DNA from: JAHITU01 sp043800905
Lineage (GTDB): Bacteria; Patescibacteriota; Minisyncoccia; Phycocordibacterales; UBA12079
DNA length: 47,369 bases
NCBI GenBank assembly: GCA_043800905.1
Contig: JAZDMO010000009.1
Span: 1-47,369, forward strand
Reading direction: 5' to 3'
Positions 16,458-23,840 of this stretch are shown one piece after another. Positions within the stretch are counted from its first letter, which is position 1. Every line of letters starts with the position of its first letter. A program made the position numbers and the translations under genes. Under the pieces are notes generated by a model that saw only the letters and a list, made by a program, of their open reading frames with translations, was not told the DNA's origin and ran no database searches.

Positions 16458-17861
16458 CTAAATAACGTCTCTATCTCTATTATCCAAAGAATACCAATCA
16501 ATTTTTCTTGATAAGTACATTAAACTTGCCAGAATTATAAACAACCCAATAGAACCGATTAACAGAGCGTAATCTTCTAGTTGCAACAAAATAAAAATAA
16601 AAAGATACAAAAAAACCAAAACTCCTCCCTCAATAAATACAAATCTTTTTTCTTTTAAAACTGTTAATGAATATAAAAGAATCAAAGCAATAGTGGCTAT
16701 TCCTGCCAAAATATAAGCAAAATTAAATCCAAAAACTTCCGAAACAGAAACCAATAAGGCATAAAAAAGTACCAAAGCAAGTCCTACTAATATATATTGA
16801 ATTGGATGAATTTTTGTTCTGTTAAATATTTCAAACGACAAAAAAACCAAAAATGTTAAGGTAATAATAAGTAAAGCATATTTAGCAGATCTTTCTGATT
16901 TTTGATAACTATCGACAGGCTCTATCAAACTAACTCCAAAAGAGGAATTATAAATTTCATAGGTATTCCCTGTCCAAGATTGAGGATAATTTCTGTTTAA
17001 ATCTAAAACATGCCAACTCCCACTAAATCCAGTATCACTAATTTCACGATTATCTGGTAAAAAAGAACCGTCAAAACTTGGAGAGACCCAATCAGAGTTA
17101 ACACTCACATCTGTAGTTTTTCCTAAAGGAACAAAAGCAATTCTTTCGCTTCCTTTTAATTTCAAATCAAAAGAAAAAGTGTTAGTTGTGTAAAGCGCAC
17201 TCGCTGGAATATTAACGCTTAAACCTGAAGCGTTTCCTCCATCAGCAAAAGTAGTCATGGCTTTTTCCATAGTCGGATAAAAATCAAATCCATCGCTCTT
17301 GTAAACATTGATATCACGAATAACATCGTCTGTTTTAATTCCTGAAATAAAATCAATTTCTTTTCCGTTTAGGTTAAAAGTTGTTCGATCTTCCAAACCT
17401 CGAATATCTGGAATTCCTACCGACACGAAAGCTTCATTCCAATGAACATATTGAAAATTTATTCCTAAAGACACAAAATCTGGTTTTACAAAATCCCCAG
17501 AAAAAGAAATATTTGAAGAATAAACTACAGCATCATAAATACCTCGTGTTCTTAATTCTGGAGAAATTTCAGTCTCAATATTTAAATGTTCTGGCAAAAA
17601 ATGAACATAGGCCATTTCTTTAATTTGTCTTCCGTCTACAGTTCTATATAAGTCATAAGGAACGGTTAAAACTGGTCCAGCAATAGTCTGTTCACCTCCC
17701 CATTTTGAAGTAATATCCTGAATAGCTAAATCGCGATTATTTTCTCTATCAAAAATAACTGATTTAATCATACCAACTGGAATTAATAACAAGAGAGCTA
17801 AAATTCCAACCAAAACAACTCTCAAGGTAGTACTTTGAAATATTTTTTGTATTTTATCCAT
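16458..17861 (-). CDS. creD: CreD-family inner membrane protein
   Basis: 467 aa. N-terminal membrane helix (about 13-32, LVGILALLLLIPVGMI), a large extracytoplasmic beta-rich region (about 35-325) that starts with RENNRDLAIQDITSKWGGEQ and has GPVLTVPY and the FVPLGKTTDVSVNSDWVSPS region, then five or six C-terminal membrane helices. This is the CreD layout and length. In enterobacteria CreD is linked to envelope integrity and is under CreBC control; the molecular role is unclear and no creBC genes are here. The upstream slipin ends 3 bp before it, so the two are co-transcribed. Confidence 0.9.
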   Translation of the reverse strand: MDKIQKIFQSTTLRVVLVGILALLLLIPVGMIKSVIFDRENNRDLAIQDITSKWGGEQTIAGPVLTVPYDLYRTVDGRQIKEMAYVHFLPEHLNIETEISPELRTRGIYDAVVYSSNISFSGDFVKPDFVSLGINFQYVHWNEAFVSVGIPDIRGLEDRTTFNLNGKEIDFISGIKTDDVIRDINVYKSDGFDFYPTMEKAMTTFADGGNASGLSVNIPASALYTTNTFSFDLKLKGSERIAFVPLGKTTDVSVNSDWVSPSFDGSFLPDNREISDTGFSGSWHVLDLNRNYPQSWTGNTYEIYNSSFGVSLIEPVDSYQKSERSAKYALLIITLTFLVFLSFEIFNRTKIHPIQYILVGLALVLFYALLVSVSEVFGFNFAYILAGIATIALILLYSLTVLKEKRFVFIEGGVLVFLYLFIFILLQLEDYALLIGSIGLFIILASLMYLSRKIDWYSLDNRDRDVI

Positions 17862-17864
17862 AAT

Positions 17865-18635
17865 TTATTTTTCTTTTTTAAACCCTTCCAAAGCTTTCAA
17901 AACTTCCATAGGTAACATCCAAACGGTTGTATTTGATTGATCTGAACTTAAATCGTTAATTGTTTGTAAAGTTCTTAAATGTAAAGCTCCCGGAACTTCG
18001 TTTAGTTTTCTCGCAGCAGCAGCTAAATTATCGGCCGCGATCATATCTCCTTCCGCATTAATGATTACCGCTCGTTTCTCTCTTTCAGCTTCCGCTTCTT
18101 TAGAAATTGTTCGCTTTAAATCTTCAGGGATAATCACATCTTTTAATTCCACAGATTCAACATCGATTCCCCAAGGATCAGTTAAAACATCTACTCTTTC
18201 TTTAATCTGTTCGGCAATCTCAGCTCTTTTTTGCAAAAGATCATCTAGGGTTCTTTCACCCACAAAATTTCGCATAGTGGTTTGAGCCACCTGAGAAGTC
18301 GCATAATAATAATCCTCCACCGCCAAAACAGTTTTAGCAGCATCTACAATTTTATAATAAACTACAGCGTTGATTTTTACCGGAATATTATCTCGAGTAA
18401 TCACTTCTTGATCAGGCACATCTACCGCTTTGGTTCGAATATCGATTTTTCGCATTGATTGAAAAACTGGGATTACTAATCTCCAGCCAGCTTCTTTAAT
18501 TCCGGTAAACTTACCCAAAGTAAACATCACCCCTTTTTCATATTGGTTAACCTGGCGCAAAACCAAAACCGCTAAAATAATAATAGTTGGAATTAAGGTA
18601 CTTGGATGCGCCCATAAAAAATTTAAATATTCCAT
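17865..18635 (-). CDS. Slipin, SPFH/Band 7 family membrane protein
   Basis: 256 aa. One N-terminal membrane helix (about 10-27), then the SPFH core with GVMFTLGKFTGIKEAGWRLV, the slipin signature region QEVITRDNIPVKINAVVYYK, GERTLDDLLQKRAEIAEQI, and a coiled coil AEAEREKRAVIINAEGDMIA. Stomatin/slipin proteins scaffold membrane microdomains and often sit beside NfeD proteins; here the neighbour is creD instead, 3 bp downstream. The leader contains a hairpin flanked on both sides by AAGTC-type words. Confidence 0.95.
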   Translation of the reverse strand: MEYLNFLWAHPSTLIPTIIILAVLVLRQVNQYEKGVMFTLGKFTGIKEAGWRLVIPVFQSMRKIDIRTKAVDVPDQEVITRDNIPVKINAVVYYKIVDAAKTVLAVEDYYYATSQVAQTTMRNFVGERTLDDLLQKRAEIAEQIKERVDVLTDPWGIDVESVELKDVIIPEDLKRTISKEAEAEREKRAVIINAEGDMIAADNLAAAARKLNEVPGALHLRTLQTINDLSSDQSNTTVWMLPMEVLKALEGFKKEK

Positions 18636-18720
18636 AAAATTGAGTCAAAAGTCTATAAAGTCCGTAATGTCCAAAGTCATATAAATTTGCTTTGCAAATT
18701 TATTTCTTTCGACTTTCAAC
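18636..18720 (-). promoter_or_regulatory. Composite hairpin-plus-word leader of the slipin gene
   Basis: Minus strand: words (GTCGAAAGTTAAAAGTTGAA), hairpin ATAAATTTGCAAAGCAAATT, then words GACTTTGGACATTACGGAC and TTTATAGACTTTTGACTC, then ATG. Same word type as the leaders of rplF and rplL. Confidence 0.65.
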
Positions 18721-18788
18721 TTTTAACTTTCGACTAGTTAATTATTTTCTAATAATTATCATATTATCACAATTTTAATAAAAAAGGA

Positions 18789-19427
18789 TTATTCCGATTT
18801 TCCGACATAGGGATTATTTTCTATTTCTTCTCCAATGCTGGTTTCAAGACCGTGCCCAGGATAAACTACTATTTTTTTATCTAATATAAACAATTTATTT
18901 TTAATAGAATTTTGCAACTGTTCAGTGTCCGCAAAAGGCAGATCTGTCCTACCAACAGTGTGATAAAAAAGTGTGTCGCCAGAAAAAAGCCAATTACCCA
19001 ACTTAAAGGAAAGTCCGCCTTGGGTATGTCCACCAGTTTCAATGACTTCTATTTCTAAATTAGAGAAAGGAATTTTCTGACCTTCAACCAAAAATTCTGG
19101 TTTTTTTAAAATAACCACAGAATCCCCTACCATTAAAGAACCATTATACATTGGGTTAATTAAAAACTCAGAATCTTTTTCTGAAATATAAAAAGGAACT
19201 TTAAATTCTTCCATAAAATTATTTAAACCATCGATATGATCAAAATGTCCGTGAGTAATCAAAACAAACTTAATTTTTAAAACATGTTGCTTTATAAAAT
19301 TAGAAATCTTTTCGATTGGAGCAGGACAATCAACAATAAAAGCTTCTTTGGTTTTTTTATTCCAAACAATATAAACATTAGCAGAATAAGGACTGACTAT
19401 AAATTTCTGAATTTTTAGGTTCTCCAT
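18789..19427 (-). CDS. MBL-fold hydrolase, glyoxalase II-like
   Basis: 212 aa, complete MBL domain: metal motif THGHFDHIDG, GGHTQGGLSF, FSGDTLF with the bridging Asp, TDLPF, and the final VVYPGHG. This is the YcbL/GloB-type single-domain group, which acts on thioesters such as S-lactoylglutathione or similar compounds; the real substrate cannot be told. It lacks the GloB C-terminal helical domain. It is transcribed alone on the minus strand, divergent from infC with an 84-nt shared upstream region. Confidence 0.92.
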   Translation of the reverse strand: MENLKIQKFIVSPYSANVYIVWNKKTKEAFIVDCPAPIEKISNFIKQHVLKIKFVLITHGHFDHIDGLNNFMEEFKVPFYISEKDSEFLINPMYNGSLMVGDSVVILKKPEFLVEGQKIPFSNLEIEVIETGGHTQGGLSFKLGNWLFSGDTLFYHTVGRTDLPFADTEQLQNSIKNKLFILDKKIVVYPGHGLETSIGEEIENNPYVGKSE

Positions 19428-19511
19428 AACAAGAGAATTATATCAAAAAGCATTGATTTTGAAAGGAAATAGTGTTATAAATAACAATTATTAAATCAGT
19501 TTAATTTTAAT

Positions 19512-20024
19512 TTGAGTAATTTTGTAAGAATTAACAATCAAATAAGAGCTTCTGAGGTCAGAGTCTTAGATTCTGAAGGCCAAAATATTGGTGTTTTAAG
19601 CACATTTGAAGCTATCAAAAAAGCCGAGGCTATGGGCTTAGACTTGATTGAAATATCCGCCCACTCTAATCCTCCTATCGCGAAGATAATGGATTATGGT
19701 AAATATCAATATCTTGAAAAAAAGAAGATTAATGCGGCTAAGGTAAAAACAGTTAAAACAGAAACAAAAGTTGTTCAAATCAAAATTGGTACAGGAGAGC
19801 ATGATTTAAATTTGAAAGCCAATCAAATGTCCAAATGGCTTCAAGGAGGTAATCGCGTAAAATTAGATTTGTTCTTGGTAGGAAGAACAAAATATATGAA
19901 TATAATCTTTCTTAAAGAAAGACTAGAAAGGGTTTTGCGTTTAGTGTCAGTTTCCTATAAAATAGCTGACGGACCTAAAAAAAGTCCTAAGGGATTGACA
20001 GTAATCCTAGAAAAAGCAAAATAA
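19512..20024 (+). CDS. infC: Translation initiation factor IF-3
   Basis: 170 aa, normal length. N-domain FVRINNQIRASEVRVLDSEG and LDLIEISAHSNPPIAKIMDY; C-domain KIGTGEHDLNLKANQMSKWL and LEKAK end. IF-3 prevents subunit joining and checks the initiator tRNA and start codon. The only start that fits is TTG at 19512: no ATG, GTG or ATT precedes the conserved FVRINNQIR before an in-frame TAA at 19482. A rare start codon is the known basis of infC autoregulation in other bacteria, so the same may hold here. Heads infC-rpmI-rplT. Confidence 0.96.
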   Translation: MSNFVRINNQIRASEVRVLDSEGQNIGVLSTFEAIKKAEAMGLDLIEISAHSNPPIAKIMDYGKYQYLEKKKINAAKVKTVKTETKVVQIKIGTGEHDLNLKANQMSKWLQGGNRVKLDLFLVGRTKYMNIIFLKERLERVLRLVSVSYKIADGPKKSPKGLTVILEKAK

Positions 20025-20028
20025 TATT

Positions 20029-20217
20029 ATGAAAACAAACAAATCATATTCAAAAAGACTTAAAGTCACCAAAAACGGAAAGATAATCGCCAGAAAACCT
20101 GGACAATGCCATTTTAATGCAAAAGAAAGTGGAAATGCTTCTATGAAGAAGAAAAGAACTACTGTTTTAAATTTTAATACACGAACAACTCGTCGTTTCT
20201 TACCAAAAACAAAATAA
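20029..20217 (+). CDS. rpmI: 50S ribosomal protein L35
   Basis: 62 aa, basic. Blocks KTNKSYSKRLKVTKNGKII and CHFNAKESGNAS mark L35, which packs on 23S rRNA near the E site. It begins 4 nt after infC, as in the standard infC-rpmI-rplT operon, and is probably translationally coupled to infC. Confidence 0.96.
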   Translation: MKTNKSYSKRLKVTKNGKIIARKPGQCHFNAKESGNASMKKKRTTVLNFNTRTTRRFLPKTK

Positions 20218-20279
20218 AATTTACAAAGTAAATTTTATATGCATAATACATAATACTTAATACATAATACATATTTATC
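20218..20279 (+). promoter_or_regulatory. Composite hairpin-plus-word leader of rplT
   Basis: Plus strand: hairpin AAAATTTACAAAGTAAATTTT, which overlaps the rpmI stop, then words ATGCATAATACATAATACTT and AATACATAATACAT just before ATG at 20280. This is the only plus-strand example, and the order hairpin-words-ATG follows the gene's orientation. Confidence 0.65.
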
Positions 20280-20624
20280 ATGACTAGAGTTAAAAGAGGA
20301 ACAACTTCATTAAAGAGAAGAAAAAATGTCTTGAAAGAAGCCAAGGGTCGTCGTTATGGACTTTCTACTAAAGAGACTAAGGCTAAAATCGGAAATATCC
20401 GAGCTGCGATGCACGCTTTTGATCACCGTCGTGATAAGAAAGGAGATTTTCGAAGACTATGGCAAACAAGAATTAGTGCTTCTTTGAAAGAGATAGGATT
20501 ATCTTACAGTAAATTTATAGATATGTTGAAAAAGAAAAATATTGCTCTAGACAGAAAATCTTTAGCTGATATTGCTAAAAATAATCCTGAAACTTTTGAA
20601 AGGATCGTCAATCAAGTTAAATAA
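20280..20624 (+). CDS. rplT: 50S ribosomal protein L20
   Basis: 114 aa. Conserved TRVKRGTTSLKRRKNVLKEA, GRRYGLSTKETK and the LWQTRISASLKEIGLSYSKF region. L20 binds 23S rRNA early in 50S assembly and in other bacteria represses its own operon. Last gene of infC-rpmI-rplT and followed directly by a terminator. Confidence 0.97.
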   Translation: MTRVKRGTTSLKRRKNVLKEAKGRRYGLSTKETKAKIGNIRAAMHAFDHRRDKKGDFRRLWQTRISASLKEIGLSYSKFIDMLKKKNIALDRKSLADIAKNNPETFERIVNQVK

Positions 20625-20654
20625 TTAAAAAACAGCCTACGGGCTGTTTTTTAA
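20625..20654 (+). terminator. Terminator of infC-rpmI-rplT
   Basis: Stem AAAAACAGCC / GGCTGTTTTTT with a TACG loop, immediately after the rplT stop, with a T run. Confidence 0.88.
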
Positions 20655-20729
20655 TTATTTTACTTGGTTGAAATTTTTAATTTTGTAATTTTATAATTTT
20701 TAAATAAATTCTAATTTTTAATGTTTTAA

Positions 20730-20947
20730 AACTGGATTGCCACGTCACTCCACTGCGTTTCGTTCCTCGCAAAGACGAAAAGCTTTGCTTTTTTCGTAAC
20801 GATCCGCCCAAGCCGGACCGTCATTGTAAAGAATTTTTTGTCTTAAAAAATTCTGTGGCAACCTGCCTGCCCCCGCCTGCCAGCGTGCAGGGGCAGGCAG
20901 GGCGGACCGTAAAGGTTGTCTTTAACAACCGTCATTGCGAGAAAGAA
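20730..20947. repeat. REP-like repeat cluster in the 20655-20973 gap
   Basis: After AT-rich words at 20669-20700 (like those before adk), the gap holds CTGGATTGCCACG, TTCCTCGCAAAGACG, a full 40-bp GC-rich unit at 20862-20901, and CGTCATTGCGAG at the right end, plus small hairpins such as AAAGCTTTGCTTT. No gene is present. Confidence 0.85.
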
Positions 20948-20973
20948 TAATAAACAGCTATATCCACAGCCAT

Positions 20974-21441
20974 TTATTTTTTATTCAATATTTTCTCCAT
21001 ATAAATTTCGTGATGTCTTTCATATTTAATTTTCTTTATAATTTCAAAGCCGAATTTTTTATAAAAAGGAAGTAAGAGCTTTTCTTCCATAATATCAAGA
21101 GAAATTATTTTAATTTTTTGCTTTCTAGCTATATTCTCTAATTCATTAATTAAAGCTGTGGCAACTCCTTTGTTTCTAAAGCTCTTCAGAACAACTAACT
21201 TTGAAAAATATATTTTATTCTTTTTTAATAATTCATAACGCAAAGACCCTACAATTTTATAATCAGAAATAGCAACTAAAATTTTTATCTTCTTTTCTAA
21301 AAACAAAGATTCTAAATTTTCGTGTTCGTGAAAATTATTTACGAAACCTAATTTATTATATGGGATTTTCCAAGCTAATTTTGTTATATAACTAATTCTT
21401 CTTAAATCTGCAATTGTAGCCTCTCTTACTTTGTATTCCAT
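20974..21441 (-). CDS. GNAT family N-acetyltransferase
   Basis: 155 aa from ATG 21441 (MEYKVREATIADLRRI); a longer frame opens at 21468 but would overlap the upstream gene and adds an unlikely tail. The GNAT fold shows KLVVLKSFRNKGVATALINE with the acetyl-CoA pyrophosphate loop RNKGVA, and a C-terminal FYKKFGFEIIKKIKYERHHE block typical of amino-group acetyltransferases. Substrate unknown. Last gene of the cyclodipeptide synthase operon, 7 nt after the ASCH gene, so it may tailor the operon's product or be a resistance or regulatory enzyme. Confidence 0.9.
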   Translation of the reverse strand: MEYKVREATIADLRRISYITKLAWKIPYNKLGFVNNFHEHENLESLFLEKKIKILVAISDYKIVGSLRYELLKKNKIYFSKLVVLKSFRNKGVATALINELENIARKQKIKIISLDIMEEKLLLPFYKKFGFEIIKKIKYERHHEIYMEKILNKK

Positions 21442-21448
21442 AATTAAA

Positions 21449-21820
21449 TTATAATAATTTAACTTCAATTGCTACCACACCGAATTCTTTTTCTTGCTCT
21501 TCTGTATAAAATTTTCTGTAAATCCCCACCCCTTCCTCAACCGAGATTATATCAGGAAGAATTTTTTTGAAACTTTCTTTTTCTAACATTTCTTGAAAAG
21601 AAGAGTATTTTCTCAAATCTAAAATTTCAACCCGAACACTCTCAGTTTCTTCATTGTTACAAACCTGAATTTCATCACCAATTTTCAATTCTTTATATAA
21701 ACCTTTCTGAAGTCTCCCCTCAACAGTCTTTACACCATCTTTTATAAAACCAAAATACGGCTCAGCTCTATGACTTTTATATAAAACTTTTCCATTATCT
21801 AAATCTTTAATCTTTTTCAT
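21449..21820 (-). CDS. ASCH domain protein
   Basis: 123 aa, one ASCH (PUA-like beta-barrel) domain: PYFGFIKDGVKTVEGRLQKG, YKELKIGDEIQV, RVEILDLRKYSSFQEMLEKE and the terminal EFGVVAIEVKLL strand. ASCH proteins are proposed RNA-binding factors, and some (YqfB) are N4-acetylcytidine amidohydrolases; the E-x-R-L motif of YqfB-like members is visible as VEGRL. Overlaps the SET gene by 14 bp. An RNA- or nucleoside-directed role in this operon is inferred. Confidence 0.85.
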   Translation of the reverse strand: MKKIKDLDNGKVLYKSHRAEPYFGFIKDGVKTVEGRLQKGLYKELKIGDEIQVCNNEETESVRVEILDLRKYSSFQEMLEKESFKKILPDIISVEEGVGIYRKFYTEEQEKEFGVVAIEVKLL

Positions 21821-22199
21821 TTTGTTTTTCTTCTAAACTAAGTAAATCAAATTCATTATAATTTTGAGTAATTTCTTCACCATTTTTTATATCTCTTTTA
21901 GCTACAACTGTAATATCTTTTTCATTTAAGGTAATGTTTCCATCGCCAGAATGATTTATAAATCTCGTGTTATCAAAGGTTAGATAATAAGTTCCAGTAA
22001 GTTTAAATTTGAACCCGTAGTGCTTGATATAATCTTGCTCGTGTTTTTTTAACTTGGAAAATTCTCCTTCAGTCAAACTAAGATCTAAACCTTCTGTTGT
22101 CTTTTCTATTACAACTTCTCCTTTCTTAATATCTTCTTTCGCGAATAACCCTAAACCGTGGATATCACTTATTTTTATTTCTGTTTTTTTAATTAACAT
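21807..22199 (-). CDS. Small SET-domain protein (putative lysine methyltransferase)
   Basis: 130 aa containing a whole SET core: GLGLFAKEDIKKGEVV (SAM-binding start), FDNTRFINHSGDGNITL (the RFINHS motif), and KNGEEITQNYNEFD with the GEEIT.NY active-site Tyr. No pre- or post-SET zinc motif follows. SET enzymes methylate lysines and are common in eukaryotes, sporadic in bacteria. Here it overlaps the cyclodipeptide synthase gene by 7 bp and the ASCH gene by 14 bp. Its target may be a protein or a small-molecule amine; which one is unknown. Confidence 0.88.
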   Translation of the reverse strand: MLIKKTEIKISDIHGLGLFAKEDIKKGEVVIEKTTEGLDLSLTEGEFSKLKKHEQDYIKHYGFKFKLTGTYYLTFDNTRFINHSGDGNITLNEKDITVVAKRDIKNGEEITQNYNEFDLLSLEEKQNEKD

Positions 22200-22873
22200 A
22201 AATCTATTACTGCTCTCAACTTACTTTTAATATTTAATTTTTGTGTTATCTCAGGAAAATTTTTTCCTTCTTGTAAATCAATGATTAAATCATCTATTTT
22301 TGAAATGCCTGGGTAAGGGAGTAAGTCATAATGAATTCCTTTATATTTAACACCCGATATTAAAAATGGAAGTTCTTCTAGAGGATATAGACAGAGTTTT
22401 TCATAATCGTCATCTGATAATTTATCTGACTGAACATTCTCTTTAACAGTACTAAGTATCTTTTCTTTAAATTGACTATTTTTAAGAAATTCATCTTTTA
22501 AAACTTTTACTTTTTCTAAATGATTATTGGTTTCTATATCTTCCCATTTTATTATTTCTATTTTTTCTTTATTGGGAGAAATTTCATCTAAAATATTTTT
22601 TATTTTTTCAATAACTTTTTCTCCTTCCCTAATAGCTTTTTTCATCGCTTTCTCCTTAGGCCATTTATTTTTAACCTCATAATTAATAGCATGGATTTTA
22701 TCTGGAATTAAAATTAATACTTTTTCTTTTGTATTTTCTAACGCCCAAAGTATATATTCTTTTATATTTTCTTCAGAAAAAAATTTATTACCCAAACTGA
22801 TCCCAATTAAAATATTGAAATTTTTTGATTTTACTTCTTCTATTATTGTATTTAAAACTTTATTTATTTTCAT
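22193..22873 (-). CDS. tRNA-dependent cyclodipeptide synthase
   Basis: 226 aa from ATG 22873 (a longer frame to 22933 overlaps the upstream gene and is rejected). CDPSs take two aminoacyl-tRNAs and form a cyclodipeptide. Matches to the AlbC active site: nucleophile Ser26 in GISLGNKFFS (AlbC S37), Tyr163 and Glu167 in CLYPLEELPF (AlbC Y178, E182), and Tyr187 in HYDLLPYPGI (AlbC Y202), all with AlbC spacing in the C-terminal half. Also ILIPDKIHAINY and KAMKKAIREGEKV. The residue after Tyr187 is Pro, as in the XYP subgroup rather than NYH. Four bases follow the upstream gene's end. Confidence 0.92.
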   Translation of the reverse strand: MKINKVLNTIIEEVKSKNFNILIGISLGNKFFSEENIKEYILWALENTKEKVLILIPDKIHAINYEVKNKWPKEKAMKKAIREGEKVIEKIKNILDEISPNKEKIEIIKWEDIETNNHLEKVKVLKDEFLKNSQFKEKILSTVKENVQSDKLSDDDYEKLCLYPLEELPFLISGVKYKGIHYDLLPYPGISKIDDLIIDLQEGKNFPEITQKLNIKSKLRAVIDLC

Positions 22874-22877
22874 TTTA

Positions 22878-23153
22878 TTATTTATCCCATTCTTGCATAA
22901 TCTTTTGATTATGAGAAAAATTATCAATTCCAAAAATTTCTAAACTTTTTTTATCACTTTCTTGTTTCATTTCATCAATCATTTCATTCCAGTTTTTCCA
23001 AATTCTTTCTTGTTCTTCTCGTACTGGCTCTTTATGAATTAATTCAATGCCTGTTTCTGCCCGCCATAAATGCACAGGGTCGCTTAATAAAAATTCTGCC
23101 TTATCAGGATAATTCTTTTTTATTTCTTCAACTGTGTAAGGTCTTTGATACAT
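22878..23153 (-). CDS. Small unknown protein of the cyclodipeptide synthase operon
   Basis: 91 aa, charged, with no signal or membrane segment. Notable blocks: YTVEEIKKNYPDKAEFLLSD, PVHLWRAETGIELIHKEP, then a helical Glu/Lys-rich stretch (REEQERIWKNWNEMIDEMKQ) and a final HNQKIMQEWDK. I do not recognise the family. It lies 1 bp after the kinase and 4 bp before the CDPS start, so it is certainly part of the transcript. It might be a partner of the kinase or the CDPS. Confidence 0.75.
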   Translation of the reverse strand: MYQRPYTVEEIKKNYPDKAEFLLSDPVHLWRAETGIELIHKEPVREEQERIWKNWNEMIDEMKQESDKKSLEIFGIDNFSHNQKIMQEWDK

Positions 23154-23154
23154 T

Positions 23155-23733
23155 TTATTTAATTATCTTAACAACCTCTTTCAAAATTTCTTCCTGTGAT
23201 TTTGAAGCATCAACAATAAAATCAGCATCTTCTTTTTGTATAACTCCATAATCTAAAAATTCTGGAATAGCTACTTCTGTATCGTAATCACTTACATGAT
23301 CTTTTCCAAACCTAATCCCCCTACGTTCTAACATTAAATCTGCAGAAATATCTAAATAAATTTTTGTATCTAGCATTTCTCTAACTTCTTTATTTTTAAA
23401 AAGCATAAACCCCTCAATAATAACAATTGGTTTTGGTCTCAAAACAATATCCCTACTTTCTCCCCCTTTCTTTTTAGGAAATGTTTTAGTATGAACTTCT
23501 TTACCTTCTTTAAGAGATTTGAGATGTGTTAAAAGTTCATCGAATTTTAAATTTTCTGGTCTTTCCCAATTTAAAAATCCTTTTTTCTTTGGAAATGTTT
23601 CTGGGTTTTTAAAATAATTATCCAATCGAATATGTTCGACATCTTCAAAAAGATTAGTTAGCCGTTTAACTAAGGTGGTTTTTCCTGATCCCGAAGGACC
23701 GACTATTCCAATAAATTTTGTATCGTTTTTCAT
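23155..23733 (-). CDS. Uridine kinase-like P-loop kinase
   Basis: 192 aa. Walker A GIVGPSGSGKTTLVKRL at the N-terminus, HIRLDNYFKNPETFPKK (the DxYF-type substrate segment of uridine kinase), LNWERPENLKFDELLTHLKS, KPIVIIEGFMLFKNKEVREM, and a lid region LERRGIRFGKDH. This is the uridine kinase/phosphoribulokinase clan; it may phosphorylate a nucleoside, nicotinamide riboside or another small alcohol. First gene of the operon that runs to 20974. The REP-like repeat at 23753-23833 sits just upstream, so the promoter must lie in or beside it. Confidence 0.88.
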   Translation of the reverse strand: MKNDTKFIGIVGPSGSGKTTLVKRLTNLFEDVEHIRLDNYFKNPETFPKKKGFLNWERPENLKFDELLTHLKSLKEGKEVHTKTFPKKKGGESRDIVLRPKPIVIIEGFMLFKNKEVREMLDTKIYLDISADLMLERRGIRFGKDHVSDYDTEVAIPEFLDYGVIQKEDADFIVDASKSQEEILKEVVKIIK

Positions 23734-23752
23734 AACTCAATTTTATTTAATT

Positions 23753-23833
23753 ACTGGATTGCCACGCGAGGTTTTAATTTTTTTCCGCCAGCTGGCGGAT
23801 CAAAAAAATTAAAACCTCGCTCGCAATGACGAA
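23753..23833. repeat. REP-like repeat copy between secA and the CDPS operon
   Basis: ACTGGATTGCCACGCGAGG at one end and CCTCGCTCGCAATGACG at the other, joined by a long inverted repeat centred on TCCGCCAGCTGGCGGA (23784-23799). A clean, complete unit: boundary words, arms, palindromic core. Confidence 0.88.
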
Positions 23834-23840
23834 TTATTAT

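Noticed and set aside
17381..17623. 80-codon plus-strand open frame inside creD
   Set aside because: Lies entirely opposite a strong creD reading frame and shows no recognisable domain or ribosome site.
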